DNA of 64,000 nt, taken from positions 310,001 to 374,000 of the forward strand of contig OY730171.1 of the NCBI GenBank assembly GCA_963422465.1, read 5' to 3'. The position numbers and the translations under genes were made by a program. Numbering within the stretch: the stretch's first letter is position 1; every line of letters starts with the position of its first letter. This DNA is from Lichina pygmaea. Its lineage: Eukaryota; Ascomycota; Lichinomycetes; Lichinales; Lichinaceae. The notes below the pieces were generated by a model. It was not told where the DNA came from. It saw nothing but the letters and a program-made list of their open reading frames with translations, and ran no database searches. Below, one piece after another: positions 22,701-33,692 of the stretch.

Positions 22701-22991
22701 CCGTACAGTGGTACCGGTTACATACGTACCGTAGCGTGCGTAGGCAGTAGCTCTTCGGTGCTCTCCGTACGTACGGAGTACTCCGTACGTATTACCGTAA
22801 ACCAAAGCTGATTCAGCGCCAGCTCATCAAATTACAGTATATCGGTCACAACAAGCTAATTTACTGTACTCCGTACGAGGACGGGCAGTTGCCTGCCGGA
22901 CTTCTCCTGCGGATGTCTGCTTATGTCATCATCCTGTGCTCACACCCCCTCGATACTTGGTATGTATATCTCTATTCCTCTTTCCACTTTC
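19701..22991. other. Long gap without a supported gene
   Basis: More than 3 kb with only short, unconvincing ORFs on both strands. GTAC-palindrome clusters lie near 20150-20210 and, densest of all, at 22695-22795. No terminal repeats, tRNA or recognisable protein fragment was found, so a rapidly evolving or decayed gene cannot be excluded. Confidence 0.5.
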
Positions 22992-23133
22992 GAACGATTA
23001 GCTTAGTGGAAAGAGCACTTGTTGGCGGGCATTGTGTCAGACGGTTGATCCGTGGGCACAGAGTCTGCCCAGCTGGGCGGTTGATCCGCTCACTGAGAGA
23101 TGAGGGGCGTGGGTTCGATTCCCACATTGTTCA
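22992..23133 (+). tRNA. tRNA-like Pol III locus with an interrupted anticodon arm
   Basis: The two ends fold as a tRNA. GAACGAT (22992-22998) pairs with ATTGTTC (23126-23132), one G-T pair included. A D arm of the form GCTT...GAGC and an A-box TAGCTTAGTGG follow, and the T arm is GTGGG-TTCGATT-CCCAC with B-box GGTTCGATTCC. T runs suitable for Pol III termination start near 23144. The middle is about 70 nt too long and holds two copies of CGGTTGATCCG. I could not fold a convincing 5-bp anticodon stem with a 7-nt loop, so the isotype is unassigned. It may be a tRNA with a long intron, a tRNA pseudogene, or a tRNA-derived element. Confidence 0.5.
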
Positions 23134-23674
23134 TACAGAAAACATTTTTATAATTTTTTGTGTATTCTTCTTGACCTGGGGGTGGGGAGAGACCAGTCCT
23201 CGCTCGCTGCCAGAGCCGAGGTCACGTGAGAAGAGAATTTTCCTGTATATTAGACTGCTAGATCACGACACAGAATCAAGAGTCTTTGCGCTGGAGCCTC
23301 TTCCGTACGAACGCTGACGTCGCACGCAGACCAGTCGCCTGGCCGCTCAACAGTCATGAGCTTGGAATCACAGACCTTTTGATTTGAATTGTATCAGCCT
23401 TCGACAGAGCCTCCGACAATTCTACTGTAGTACGTACGGAGTATGTATATGCTGCTAAGCTACAGGCTGTAGCTCCTCCGGACCCAGGTCTAAAGCACTG
23501 TTGCAGCCGTGGTTTTGTCAGAGCTACTATACGGTACTACCGTACAGCAGTTCAGTCCCGGGCGAGAGACATACCAATCAGATACATGACCCAAGACCCT
23601 AGGTCTCGCTCTTGACAATCACGACTCGCTCTTGACGCCAAGTTTTGGCCTTGGTATGCAACGGTGGAGAAGCA
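23134..23674. other. Region between the tRNA-like locus and ribokinase
   Basis: No gene is visible. T-rich DNA at 23144-23166 would stop Pol III. GTACGTACGG-type palindromes lie at 23431-23441 and 23531-23546. Confidence 0.5.
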
Positions 23675-24775
23675 ATGGCACAACCACGACGGATCACGGT
23701 AGTTGGATCGCTGAATATGGATCTTGTCATGCACACAGCTCGGCTGCCGTCCCCAGGCGAAACCTTGACGGCAGAGTCATTCGAGACCGACTGCGGCGGA
23801 AAGGGCGCCAACCAGGCCGTCGCTTGCGCCAGACTATCATGTACTCGACCCACGTCAGGAAGCGAACACACAAGCCGTGACGATGGGCATGATCCCGCTG
23901 GCTCTGCTCAACGTACTTTGACGGGAAGACTGGACGACGGTGAGGTTCATGTCCACATGGTGGGCGCCGTGGGCGACGACGGCTTCGGCAAGTCCGTGAT
24001 GGCCGCCTTGCGGGATGATGCCGGTGTGGATGTGTCGGCGGTGCAGACGCTGTCTGGGGCAAAGACCGGCGTGGCCTTGATCACGGTCGAGACTGGCACC
24101 GGGGAAAACTACATCCTGCTGGCGCCCAACGCGAACCACGCCATGACACCGAGCATGTTTCAGGAGTGGCCTCGGATCGCACCGCGGCCAGATCTGATCG
24201 TGCTGGAGCTCGAGATACCCCTCGAGACGGTTCTACAGGTCTTACATGTGGCGAAGGGCGCGGGCTTGGACGTGCTTTTGAACCCGGCCCCGGCCGTCCC
24301 GTTGCCGGACGAAGCGTACGCCGGCATCACGCATCTGATTCTGAACGAAACGGAAGCCGCTATCCTGTCGGACACCTCGCTCGACCAATTCGAGGACGAG
24401 GAACTGGTTGGCCGTGTCTGCGACGTCTTCCTCGACAGGGGCGTGCGATTTGCTGTCGTCGTCACGCTAGGCGGGCGGGGCGCGTACTTCTGTCACCGGC
24501 AGCAGCAACGACACGGTGAGGACCATGATCCAGCGAGCGAAGACAGGCAAAGTCGAGTGCGTGGCATGGTCGCTGCGAGCAAGGTCTCTGTCGTCGACAC
24601 GACGGCCGCCGGCGATACCTTTGTGGGCGCATACGCTGTCCAGATTGCGAGAGCAGGCCGGCAAGAGGTTGACTTGACCAGCATCGTCGGCTGGGCGAAC
24701 AGAGCAGCCGCGAAGACGGTGCAGAGAAGAGGCGCTCAGGGCGCTATCCCCTGGTTAGACGAGATGGGTCCCTAG
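23675..24775 (+). CDS. RBK1: Ribokinase (PfkB family)
   Basis: The enzyme phosphorylates D-ribose with ATP to ribose-5-phosphate. The start chosen (23675) puts the family opening RRITVVGSLNMDLVMHTARL near the N-terminus; an in-frame ATG 30 bases upstream is possible. PfkB signature 1 is GGKGANQAVACARL. Signature 2 is VVDTTAAGDTFVGAYA, with the anion hole and the catalytic Asp in AAGD. LLNPAPAVPLP and ILNETEAAIL are also typical. Between GGKGANQ and MVGAVGDDGFG lie about 50 residues, including a poorly conserved-looking stretch (about 23840-23940). It may be a real insertion or an unspliced intron of about 90 nt that happens to stay open. Length from the chosen start is 366 residues, a little over the usual fungal size. 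Confidence 0.88.
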   Translation: MAQPRRITVVGSLNMDLVMHTARLPSPGETLTAESFETDCGGKGANQAVACARLSCTRPTSGSEHTSRDDGHDPAGSAQRTLTGRLDDGEVHVHMVGAVGDDGFGKSVMAALRDDAGVDVSAVQTLSGAKTGVALITVETGTGENYILLAPNANHAMTPSMFQEWPRIAPRPDLIVLELEIPLETVLQVLHVAKGAGLDVLLNPAPAVPLPDEAYAGITHLILNETEAAILSDTSLDQFEDEELVGRVCDVFLDRGVRFAVVVTLGGRGAYFCHRQQQRHGEDHDPASEDRQSRVRGMVAASKVSVVDTTAAGDTFVGAYAVQIARAGRQEVDLTSIVGWANRAAAKTVQRRGAQGAIPWLDEMGP

Positions 24776-25546
24776 TAGCTCCAAGGCAACGAACAACAGC
24801 TGTGAAGATCATCGGTCCTCGTGGTGAGATGATCAAGTCAGACCCAGCCACCTCTGTCGACCAGTCACTAGGATGAAGATGTTGTTTACGGAACGTGGTA
24901 CGTCACTCTTTTTTTCCCTAGCAAGTCATCCTAGGACTGGGCACATATCTACCCGCCAGCAAACTCCTTTATCACAACAAGCCTGTGAGATGACTATACC
25001 CTGTGCGACACTTCTTCCAGCCTCTCTCGATCGTCTGCATACGCATTCTCTTCCTTCGGCTCTTTTTCTAGCTCTTTCTCTAGCTCTCTCTCCAGTTATT
25101 CTTCTACTTAGCTTTCCCTCTAGTTGGTTCTTTTCTCCGTCTCTTGGCTCTGAAAAGGCAGCTTGTATGCTGCCTATCTTACAGCATGTCGCACCGGTAC
25201 TGATAAGAGTTCTCTGTACGTATGTACCGAACGCAGCAATGCCAACAGCAAATGACAAAGAACAAAAATTAATTAACGATGATTCGAGGTGACCATCATC
25301 ATCATCACCATTACCATCATCATCATCTTTCAGGGCGCTCCTTTCAGGGCTCTTAAGTCACTCTCTACAACTCGACACAGCACGCAAGAGTACATACCTC
25401 GTACGTAGCCGGGGACCTGAGCGTTGGACCAGGAACAAGAAAAGCGGACTAGGAACGTGAAGAATGCAAGTAAAGGGACATGAGCGCTTGGACTGTTTAG
25501 CACCATGGCACCCATGGAATTACAGTAGATATCTCTGAACCCCACC

Positions 25547-25579
<33 letters not shown>

Positions 25580-26642
25580 CCTCCAAAAAATAAAAACCCA
25601 GAAACAAAATAGTGTCGATGTTGGAGAAAAAGGAGAAGAGAGGTACGGTACGGTAACTACGTGTCAAGGACTACGTAGCTGAGGAACCTAATCGAGATGG
25701 CTCGCGGCGGCGTCGGAGCCGCAGAATGGTTTTCGTGAGATGGGCTTCATGGAGGCACGGGAGGGTTCTGAACAGGTTGTCTTGTATCTATCGTTGTGGT
25801 TGCGGACTTTTGTGGTTGTGGACTGTTGTGATTGTGAACCCTTGTGATTATGGTGTTTCTTGTTGGCATGTATACTTGCGGTCCCCATGACACACTGGTT
25901 TGCTTGCCGCTGCTGTCCAAGGTTCGATTGACCCAAGCTGTAAATACGAGTAGATCACACTGAAGACGTTGCATGTCTTGCGGCGGCGACATGGACAGTA
26001 TGTCCGCTGCCGCTTGAAGAACGAGTGCGCACCTCGGCAACGTTGCGCGGGATTACCACCGTTGCCTGTGCAAAAGGGCCTGGGTCCGACGGAATTATTC
26101 ATGAGACTTTCGTTGTGGAAGGCAAGGTAGGGTTTGAGAGGACGACGGTGAGATGAGAGACGGGAGATGGAGGAACGGCTACACACCGTGCCACTAGATC
26201 AAGGACGGTTCGCTGTAAGCTTGCATTGATTCTTGATTGGCCTGCGCGTTTTGTGGTTGAAGGTCGGCTGCGGAAGCTTGAGAGGGCTTCTCAGAGGAGC
26301 CTGGCCGGGTTCGTAGTCGACATTTTCGGCCTCGTCCATCGTCGTGCTAATGTGGGCCGGCCTGTGGGTCGAAGGCACGACGTGAGGATGCGGCCGACGT
26401 TGCCGCGGCTGTGAATACCGACGAGAAAGCTTGGATAGAAAGGTCCAGGAGTATGCACTCCATAGCTGAAGATGCAGATGGTGTCGATACGACGCGAGAG
26501 AAGGCGGGTGCGGAAGCCGCATGACCACGCGTGGTCCTGTATCCGTAAGAGAGCCCCGGACGCTACAAAAGACCTTGCTTCTGGAGGCTACAGCCCGCGT
26601 CAGCAATCGACGAACCCCGCATCGGTATCGAGCACAAGACGC
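24776..26642. other. Gap with simple repeats, no supported gene
   Basis: CT-rich DNA at 25040-25145, a (CAT)n tract at 25293-25326, a C29 homopolymer at 25548-25576, and short TTGTGGTTG-like repeats at 25770-25860. ORFs are short and not protein-like. The right end contains the 3' end of the SF3a60 transcript. Confidence 0.55.
25548..25576. repeat. Poly-C tract
   Basis: A run of 29 C on the plus strand, the longest homopolymer in the window. Confidence 0.95.
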
Positions 26643-28200
26643 TCACTCGTAGTAGACCTTCTCCGGCATTACGTTCCCCTCACCGTCCTCCATCTGGACC
26701 ACGTTCTCCGTCATGGACTTGTCCTTCTTCTTGTCCCTCTGAATCTTGTCCCATAGCTTCAGCGCGTCCTCGATGCCGGTGATCTCTCGAAACAGCGCCG
26801 TGTTTGTGACACCGAGGCACTTCAACCCGTAGATGTGCCGCGCCTCGTGAAAGTGCTTGTCAAACGCCCGCCGCCCCATGTAGACGAAGTTGCCGCAGAT
26901 CTCGCACGGAAACTCGACCCCGAGACCGTGGAGCTTATACAGCCAGTACGGAATGGGCTTTCCATCCCAAGCCAGCGGTAGTTTCAGAGGGTTGTAGATC
27001 TTCTCCTCGCCGTCGCCGTCGCTGTCGCCGTCTTCGCCCTTGGAAGCCGCCTCGGCCGAGTCTGCCCACAGCGCTTCCAGCTCCATCTGTCGTTCACGCT
27101 CCGTCATGCCCTGCTTCCGCTCGACGTTGACTCGGGTGTCGTTGCGCTGCTGGTCGAGCAGTTCCGCCAGTCTTCGAATCCGGTATTCGCGCTCCGCAAT
27201 GGCGCGATCTTTCAGTCCACGGGCGGCTTGGCCCGTCTTAGCAGGTCCTGGTCTCGCCCCGTTGGTGTGACCGTCGGTGCCGTCCGCTGCCGCAGCCTTG
27301 CGAGCCTCGACAGCTTTGTTGTGCTTCTTCCCGGTCAGATGGCTCTTGTGGACGTTCTCGTTCTTGAACTCCTTTCCGCAGTCTGGGCACCAGACCCCCT
27401 CTCCGGGGCTTCCAGGCGCATTGGGCGCAGCGGGACCCGCAATCTGCCGCTCCTGACCCCAGCCCGGTACCTCATCGGCGTCCCAAGCCTTGTCGAAATC
27501 TTTGTCCACGTCGGCGAGCATCTTATCCGGATTGCCAAGTGGCCTGGTTCGAGCCAGGAATGATTGGAGATACGAAGCCAATCCACCAAGATAGCTGAAA
27601 TATTGGTCCGTGGTCTTTTCAGACCGTTTCAGCGGAAATTGTGGCGGCGTGAACACATCAAAGACATCCAGGTACTGGAGGTACGTCAACCTCTTCACCC
27701 CACGAAGGTTGAGATAGCCCTCATGGGGGAGCGTCAAATCCAAGTATCGACCAAAGGCCTCCTCGCCGGTGAACATGCGATCGACCTGAGCCGCCATCGC
27801 CTCGGTGTCCATCGTCCCTTTCTTGTACGCCCGCTCTAGGTTCTCGACGGGTTCGTTTGGATATCGCCGATGGAAGTCCTTCATTTCGTTGAGCTGCCTG
27901 TAGAACTCATCCAAAGGGTCTCCCGTAGAGATGGCCTGGAGTTCTCGCTGCCGCTCGCCGTCGGCGTCATGGTATATATCGAGGAGTCTCTTCGACTGAT
28001 CCTGAATGCGGGTGAGGAAGCTCGACGTCTGATGGTCGCGAGCCAGGCGGTCGCGGATCTGGGTATCGGTCAGCCGACGTACGAGCAATGTCGACTCTCA
28101 CGGCTCTTACATTGCGAGGTTCATCGAGGCTGCGGTCACTGATACCCTGTTCCAGCCGCTCCAGATCCTCATGGAGGAATCGTTGTTCTTCTAGGATCAT
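26643..28200 (-). CDS. PRP9: Splicing factor 3a subunit 3 (SF3a60 / Prp9)
   Basis: Two exons join in frame: 28200-28111 and 28058-26643, with a 52-bp intron, giving 501 residues. The first exon (ILEEQRFLHEDLERLEQGIS) matches the N-terminal helix of SF3a60, and exon 2 resumes with IRDRLARDHQTSSFLTRI. A C2H2 finger lies at residues 254-276 (WCPDCGKEF...HKSHLTGKKH). The C-terminal matrin-type finger lies at about 415-438 (FPCEICGNFVYMGRRAFDKH...). It is followed by GLKCLGVTNTALFREIT, the strongest family signature. The protein is part of the U2 snRNP SF3a complex needed to form the prespliceosome. It is transcribed divergently from FAL1, another RNA-processing gene. Confidence 0.95.
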
Positions 28201-28500
28201 CGTGCTCGGTGCGGAAAGATCTCCTCTGCCAATGACGATGGCCGTTATAAGTCTGCTCGGTTTGTGGTAAATCTTACAGTATCTTGTCGGTGTTCAGGAC
28301 GCATGCAAGCCGAAAATCTGGCGATAGGTACCCTACCGCAGTGAAGAGTTTCGCCGAGCCGACGTTTAAAAGTTTCGTCGCAACCACCCAATCTCAACTT
28401 CCGAGCGACAGCCACGCACAACGACCTTGACATCTGTGATCCAGATCAGATCCGGAACCAAGCCAAAAGACCCAGACAGTAGCACTGTCGCATAGCAAGA
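28201..28500. promoter_or_regulatory. Shared 300-bp divergent promoter of PRP9 and FAL1
   Basis: The two start codons face away from each other and are separated by exactly 300 bases. No ORF or repeat intervenes, so both promoters must lie in or very near this stretch. No clear TATA box is seen. Confidence 0.6.
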
Positions 28501-30107
28501 ATGGCGGACGGAATCGATAGAGGAGCCGAGGGTGAGTGATCCCACCGCGACCTGAGATAATTCGAATGCTCAAGGCATCCTAGAGAAGATGGAGTTCTCG
28601 ACGTCGAAGGAGGTGACGGTGTAAGTGATCCCCGAATCAGCTCTCTGTGGGCATGGCTAACAGACAGCACAGTGCGCCAACTTGTAAGTGACAGGCTTGT
28701 TCGTAGCTCGGTGCTGCCGCTGCTAATGGCCGTGACAAGTCGAGGCGATGCACCTGAAAGGTGAGCGACTGCGCCGTCAGCAGAGACGTGCTCGTCGGCT
28801 AACTGACGATCAGAAAACCTGCTCCGTGGTATATACGCCTATGGCTACGAGTCGCCGTCGGCTGTCCAATCGCGCGCCATCGTCCAGATCTGCAAAGGCC
28901 GCGACACGATTGCGCAGGCTCAGTCCGGAACCGGCAAGACGGCTACCTTCTCGATCAGCATCCTTCAGGTGATCGATACCGCGGTCAGGGAAACCCAAGG
29001 TACTGGCTGGAATGCGCTTCAGCGAACGTCTTCGAGGGACTGGTCTGATTACGCCGATCGTAGCCCTGGTCCTCTCCCCGACGCGCGAACTTGCGACGCA
29101 GATCCAGTCGGTGATCATGGCTCTGGGAGACTACATGAATGTGCAGTGCCACGCATGCATCGGCGGCACCAACGTCGGCGAGGATATCCGCAAACTCGAC
29201 TACGGACAGCACGTTGTGTCGGGAACGCCTGGCCGGGTGGCGGATATGATCCGGCGGCGCAACCTTCGAACGCGCAACATCAAGATGCTGGTGCTGGATG
29301 AAGCCGACGAGCTGCTGAACCGCGGATTCCGGGAACAGATCTACGATGTGTACCGCTACCTGCCCCCGGCCACGCAGGTCGTCGTCGTGTCGGCCACCCT
29401 TCCGTACGACGTCCTGGACATGACGACCAAGTTCATGACCGACCCTGTTCGAATCCTGGTCAAGCGCGACGAGTTGACGCTCGAGGGACTGAAGCAGTAC
29501 TTCATCGCGGTCGAGAAGGAGGAGTGGAAATTCGACACGCTCTGCGACCTCTACGACACCCTCACCATCACCCAAGCCGTCATCTTCTGTAACACCCGCA
29601 GGAAGGTCGACTGGCTCACGGACAAGATGCGCGAGGCGAACTTCACGGTGTCGTCGATGCATGGCGAGATGCCGCAGAAGGAGCGAGACAGCATCATGCA
29701 GGACTTTCGTCAGGCCAACTCGCGCGTCTTGATCTCGACAGATGTCTGGGCCCGGGGGATCGACGTGCAGCAGGTATCGCTGGTGATCAACTACGACCTG
29801 CCGAGCAACCGTGAGAACTACATCCATCGCATTGGCCGGAGCGGTCGCTTCGGGAGGAAGGGTGTCGCCATCAACTTCGTCACGAGCGAAGACGTCCGGA
29901 TCTTGCGGGATATCGAACGTATGTTTGATTTTATAGCTCGCACTCACCGTCCCAACAGCCTAGCTAACCCACGGACCATCTTACAGTGTACTACTCAACC
30001 CAGATCGACGAGATGCCCATGAACGGTATGTTTTCAGATGGCTTCGGGGTCGAGCTACCTAGCTTTCAAGACGCTAACAAGTCCCAGTCGCCGACCTTCT
30101 CTCGTGA
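28501..30107 (+). CDS. FAL1: DEAD-box RNA helicase FAL1 / eIF4A-III
   Basis: Eight exons join in frame: 28501-28531, 28575-28620, 28673-28683, 28740-28760, 28814-28999, 29064-29918, 29987-30025 and 30088-30107. Introns are 43-68 bp and the product has 402 residues. Helicase motifs: AQSGTGKT (72-79), PTREL (104-108), DEAD (177-180), SAT (208-210), and HRIGRSGR (353-360). The C-terminus [16 protein letters not shown] is nearly diagnostic for the eIF4A-III/FAL1 branch rather than eIF4A itself. In yeast FAL1 acts in 18S rRNA maturation; in other eukaryotes eIF4A-III is the exon-junction-complex anchor. Exon 3 is only 11 nt, and four introns fall within the first 40 codons. The long ORF seen from 29012 starts inside intron 5. 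Confidence 0.95.
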
Positions 30108-30672
30108 GCAAAGCGAAGGCTGCAAAGCTGTCCTCGACCAGCAAATCCAGCCACTGGCACCAATTCTTCACTTTCTCTTCGGCGTGAGTCTAAATTGAGA
30201 ATCGAGGAAATGGTCGAAAGTCTGACAAAGACGCGCCACATATGAAATGCCATTATTGCGGAAGTCTGTCTCTCAGCTAGAGATCCACCCTCTCTCTCTC
30301 TCTCTCTTTTCAACCAACGAACGAATCCCAGAACATGGGGGAAAAAGGGGTGAAATGAGTGGAGGAAAGGGGTGCCATCACCAAAAGGTTCGTTGGACAT
30401 TTTCCTTTTCCCTCGATCTTCTCTTTCCCTGTATCCCTCTTTCGCTTCTCTCCCTCTCTCCCCCTCTCATTCCCACCCCTCCAATCCAATCCATTCCATT
30501 CAATGGATAAATCTCAAATAGGGATACCACCGCTCTACATACGTACTTCGTACTTCACACCTTCACACCTTCACCCACAAAGACACTGACGGGGACATTT
30601 AGCGCACCAAGAGTTTTACTCTGTTTTGTGTAGTGTAGCTCTCTGGAAGCAAACAGAAAAAAGGAATTTATC

Positions 30673-30722
<50 letters not shown>

Positions 30723-30867
30723 TGGGGGCTTTTTTTTATCCACGATGTTCTGCTTGGTTTTCCTGTATCACAGATCTTTCCGGGTGCCAGACATACCAGG
30801 CGTACTAGACCTACCAGCCACAACAGCCATGACAGCCATGACAGCCATACCAGCCATACCAATCACC
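30108..30867. other. Gap with (CT)n microsatellites
   Basis: Short CT runs at 30290-30308 and 30420-30470, and about 22 CT units at 30675-30719, lie between FAL1 and the first retrotransposon fragment. No gene is supported. Confidence 0.7.
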
Positions 30868-32860
30868 ATGGTCGAGGCATCAGACAACTTTCGGGTGAGC
30901 ATACACGACGGCTATACCAAGGACAAACGGTGGGCCAGAACCAAAGAACTCCTGCAGAGGAACAATGAGCTTCAGGACAACGCAGCTAGACTCCCGTCCT
31001 CCGAGAAACAAGGCCTGCTGTTCTACGATGATGCCGAGAAGGGGCAAAGACTATGCATTCCCGACGCCAACGGTCTGCTGCAAGTTGTCTTCCAGAAGGC
31101 GCTTGACAAGGCAGGGCATGGCACCTATGCACGCACCCATCAACGAATCACGCAAAACCTATACATCCGTCAGCTGCCGACCATGCTGAAAGCCTACCTG
31201 CGGCACTGCCCAGCGTGCCAAATCAACAGCACAAAGCGTCACAACCCATTTGGTGTGATGCAAGCAATAACGACACCACCGACTCCTTTCCATACAGTCG
31301 CCATAGACTTTGTGCTCGCGTTGCCCAAGTCCACCGAGGGATACAACAACATCGTCACAATAATCAACAAACGCATTGAACTCATCCCAGGCCAGGCCAC
31401 GTACAGAGCAGAAGATTGGGCAGACCGGCTGCTACGCCACCTCAATGTCGCTGACTAGGGGATCCCGAAAGGGATCATCTCCGACAGAGATAAGACGTTC
31501 CTCTCAAACTTCTGGAAAGCGATGTGCAAGCTCTTGCGGATAGACATCCTGGCGAGCATGGCGTACCATCCACAGACGGACGGCCAAAGTGAGCGCACCA
31601 ATCAGACTTGGAAATAGCACTTCGCTACTACCTCGCGTCAATTGACAACATCAAGGACTGGCCGCACATAATCACAGCCCTTCAATCACGACTGAACAAC
31701 ATCTGTAGAGTTGGTGGCCTATCACCGAACAAGCTACTATTTGGATTTTGTACAAGGGAACCGCTGGATCTTGTCACAACAGCAATGTGCCCATCACTGG
31801 GAGAAGTCCAAGCAACGGCTGATTCTGGGGCCACTGTTTACCTGGAGGAGCTACGTGCAGGAAACCGCCTTCAGGCAAAAGACGCTATGGCCTTTGCAGC
31901 GCTATGGGCAAAACACGGGGCGGCATGGTGTAGCGGGAAGCTGGTGAGAGTTTCCCACTACGTGGCACCCATGACCCGGAACTAGTGGTGTCAGGCCTGG
32001 AGAACCTGACTAAACTAGTCGTCAGTTCGAATCTGACCCACCCCACATTCTGCCACAAAAACCCCCGAGATTCATAGAACTTGTCTAAGATGTACTCCTC
32101 GCAAGATGTATGAAAACCCTCAAGAAATAGCTCACCCAATATCTGTCAAGATCCACAAAACCCTCATTACTGTGGTTTTCCTATTTCCCTACGGGGTTTG
32201 GGGTTTTCCCACAGTACGTACACTACAAACCACGGGGTGTACGGTAAATGCGTGAGGTCCCTGAATCAAGTCTACCAGAGACAAAAATCCTTCAAGAAGT
32301 TCTGCATGGCTTAACAGCCGAATCAGTGTAAGAATCAAATCAAATCAAAATGGGCAAAACACGCGTACAACAGATGCCACAAACCACAATTTCTCAAAGT
32401 AGGAGACATGGCCTACATCAAGCTCCATAAGGGTTACTGAATACTGGGCATCACCAGCAAGAAGATCCAGCAACAACACTGTGGGCCCTTCCGGATCACA
32501 GGACGGGTTGGCAAACTAGCCTATAAGCTTGATATCCCTAAGAGCTGGAGCATCCACCCGGTCATATCTATCGCCCATCTGGAACCAGCCCCGTCAGACC
32601 AGGACCCCTACAGCAGGCCAGCGCAAGAGCTACCCAGGACAGTGTTGGTAGACGGCCAGGAGGAGACGGTGGAGCGGATCCTAGCCGAAAAGACAGTAGG
32701 TCGGGGACATTGTCAACAGACAAAATACTTTGTCAAATGGCTTGCTTTTGGCCCTGAGCACAACTTCTGGATCAGCCAAGATGAAGCCGAAGAACTCAAG
32801 GCACTGGACATCTGGCAGGAGTGGCAACAGCCCACGCACATGATGCCAGGTCAAAATTGA
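30868..32860 (+). pseudogene. Decayed Ty3/gypsy integrase-chromodomain fragment
   Basis: The plus-strand frame from 30868 shows the retroviral-type zinc-binding module (HQRITQNLYI...CPACQINSTK, about 31137-31230). The integrase core follows: VAIDFVLALPKS holds the first Asp, then after a TAG stop at 31456-31458, IISDRDKTFLSNFW holds the second Asp and HPQTDGQSERTNQT the Glu. Frameshifts and stops then accumulate. The sequence at 31940-32330 fits poorly, and coding resemblance returns near 32400-32860, ending in a chromodomain (VERILAEKT...KYFVKWLAFGPEHNFW). Protease, reverse transcriptase and RNase H are missing. The chromodomain places it among chromoviruses. Confidence 0.85.
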
Positions 32861-33042
32861 ACACGACATTGCACATCCCCGCTTTTGAATCATCGTTACC
32901 TTGAGTGGGGGACGCATTGCTAACACAAGTCTTGACTACCTCCAACACATTGTCAGCTACAACATCTGCAGATTGCTACAGCTTCCCCAGGCTCAGCCAG
33001 GGATCAATAACGCCGCTGATGTCTTCTTCAGTGATGGGGATC

Positions 33043-33185
33043 TGTTACGGCCCTAGGCAGAGCCAGAGGCTAGATTGGCTTAGTCAGCAGCATTGGTCAG
33101 CTAGATAGGGGCATATAGCCCTTGAGCCCAAGAAGACCTTAATGATCAGACTTCTCCTCTTCTTGATAGGCTGATGCCTTAGTAG
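33043..33185 (+). repeat. Left part of the LTR following the decayed gypsy fragment
   Basis: Starts TGTTACGGCCC directly after a purine-rich stretch, as a 3' LTR would. Its end TTCTCCTCTTCTTGATAGGC matches 46868-46887, and the match continues after the nested insertions at 40290 (AGTAGTTGTGCCA). The LTR was split at 33185/40290 by a younger solo LTR. Confidence 0.7.
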
Positions 33186-33692
33186 TGTTACGACCCATGG
33201 GATGGGAGCCACTCATTTATAGGCAATCAGGCCGCGGGCCAGGCAAGAGGACACCATGGAAGTCAAGTGACCAACCAACAAGGGGTCACGTGACTGTCGA
33301 GACACACGGGAGTCTCGACGCAGGATGCATGAAGCATCGAGACAATCTCACCAGTCTCGACGCAGCATGCATGAAGCATCGAGACAATCTCACCAGTCTC
33401 GACGCAGGATGCATGAAGCATCAAGACAATCTCACCAGTCTCGACGCAGGGTGCATAACATGGTGGGACTGTCGAGACAATCTCACCTGTCTCGACGTCG
33501 AGACTGTCGAGACAATCGAGATTGTCTCGACAGGCCAGCACTATATAGTCTGACGATAGTTCCCCTATGGAACGATCGTCTTCAACTCATGTTGTGATCC
33601 AGACAACTAGATCTACTTCAATACAATCCTTTTGTACGAAGCCATTGATCAGGTGTCACCACCACCACGTTCCACCAAACCCCTTCGCGCTC
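33186..33692 (+). repeat. Solo LTR, left part (plus orientation)
   Basis: Starts TGTTACGACCC after AGTAG (33181-33185). It is about 97% the reverse complement of the neighbouring LTR at 33693-34292 and contains three 42-bp units with TCTCGA motifs. It is interrupted at 33692 and resumes at 40193. The complete solo LTR is flanked by AGTAG on both sides (33181-33185, 40290-40294). Confidence 0.9.

Noticed and set aside
31920-32050. A possible tRNA in the decayed gypsy fragment: GTCAG-TTCGAAT-CTGAC arm with a B-box, followed by CCACCCC that nearly pairs with GGGGCGG upstream.
   Set aside because: One acceptor pair is wrong, no A-box or D arm fits, and the left part reads as retrotransposon-related sequence. 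At most a decayed tRNA-derived scrap.
33290-33540. A CRISPR-like array of regularly spaced repeats.
   Set aside because: The units are head-to-tail 42-bp tandem repeats without unique spacers, inside an LTR of a eukaryotic element.
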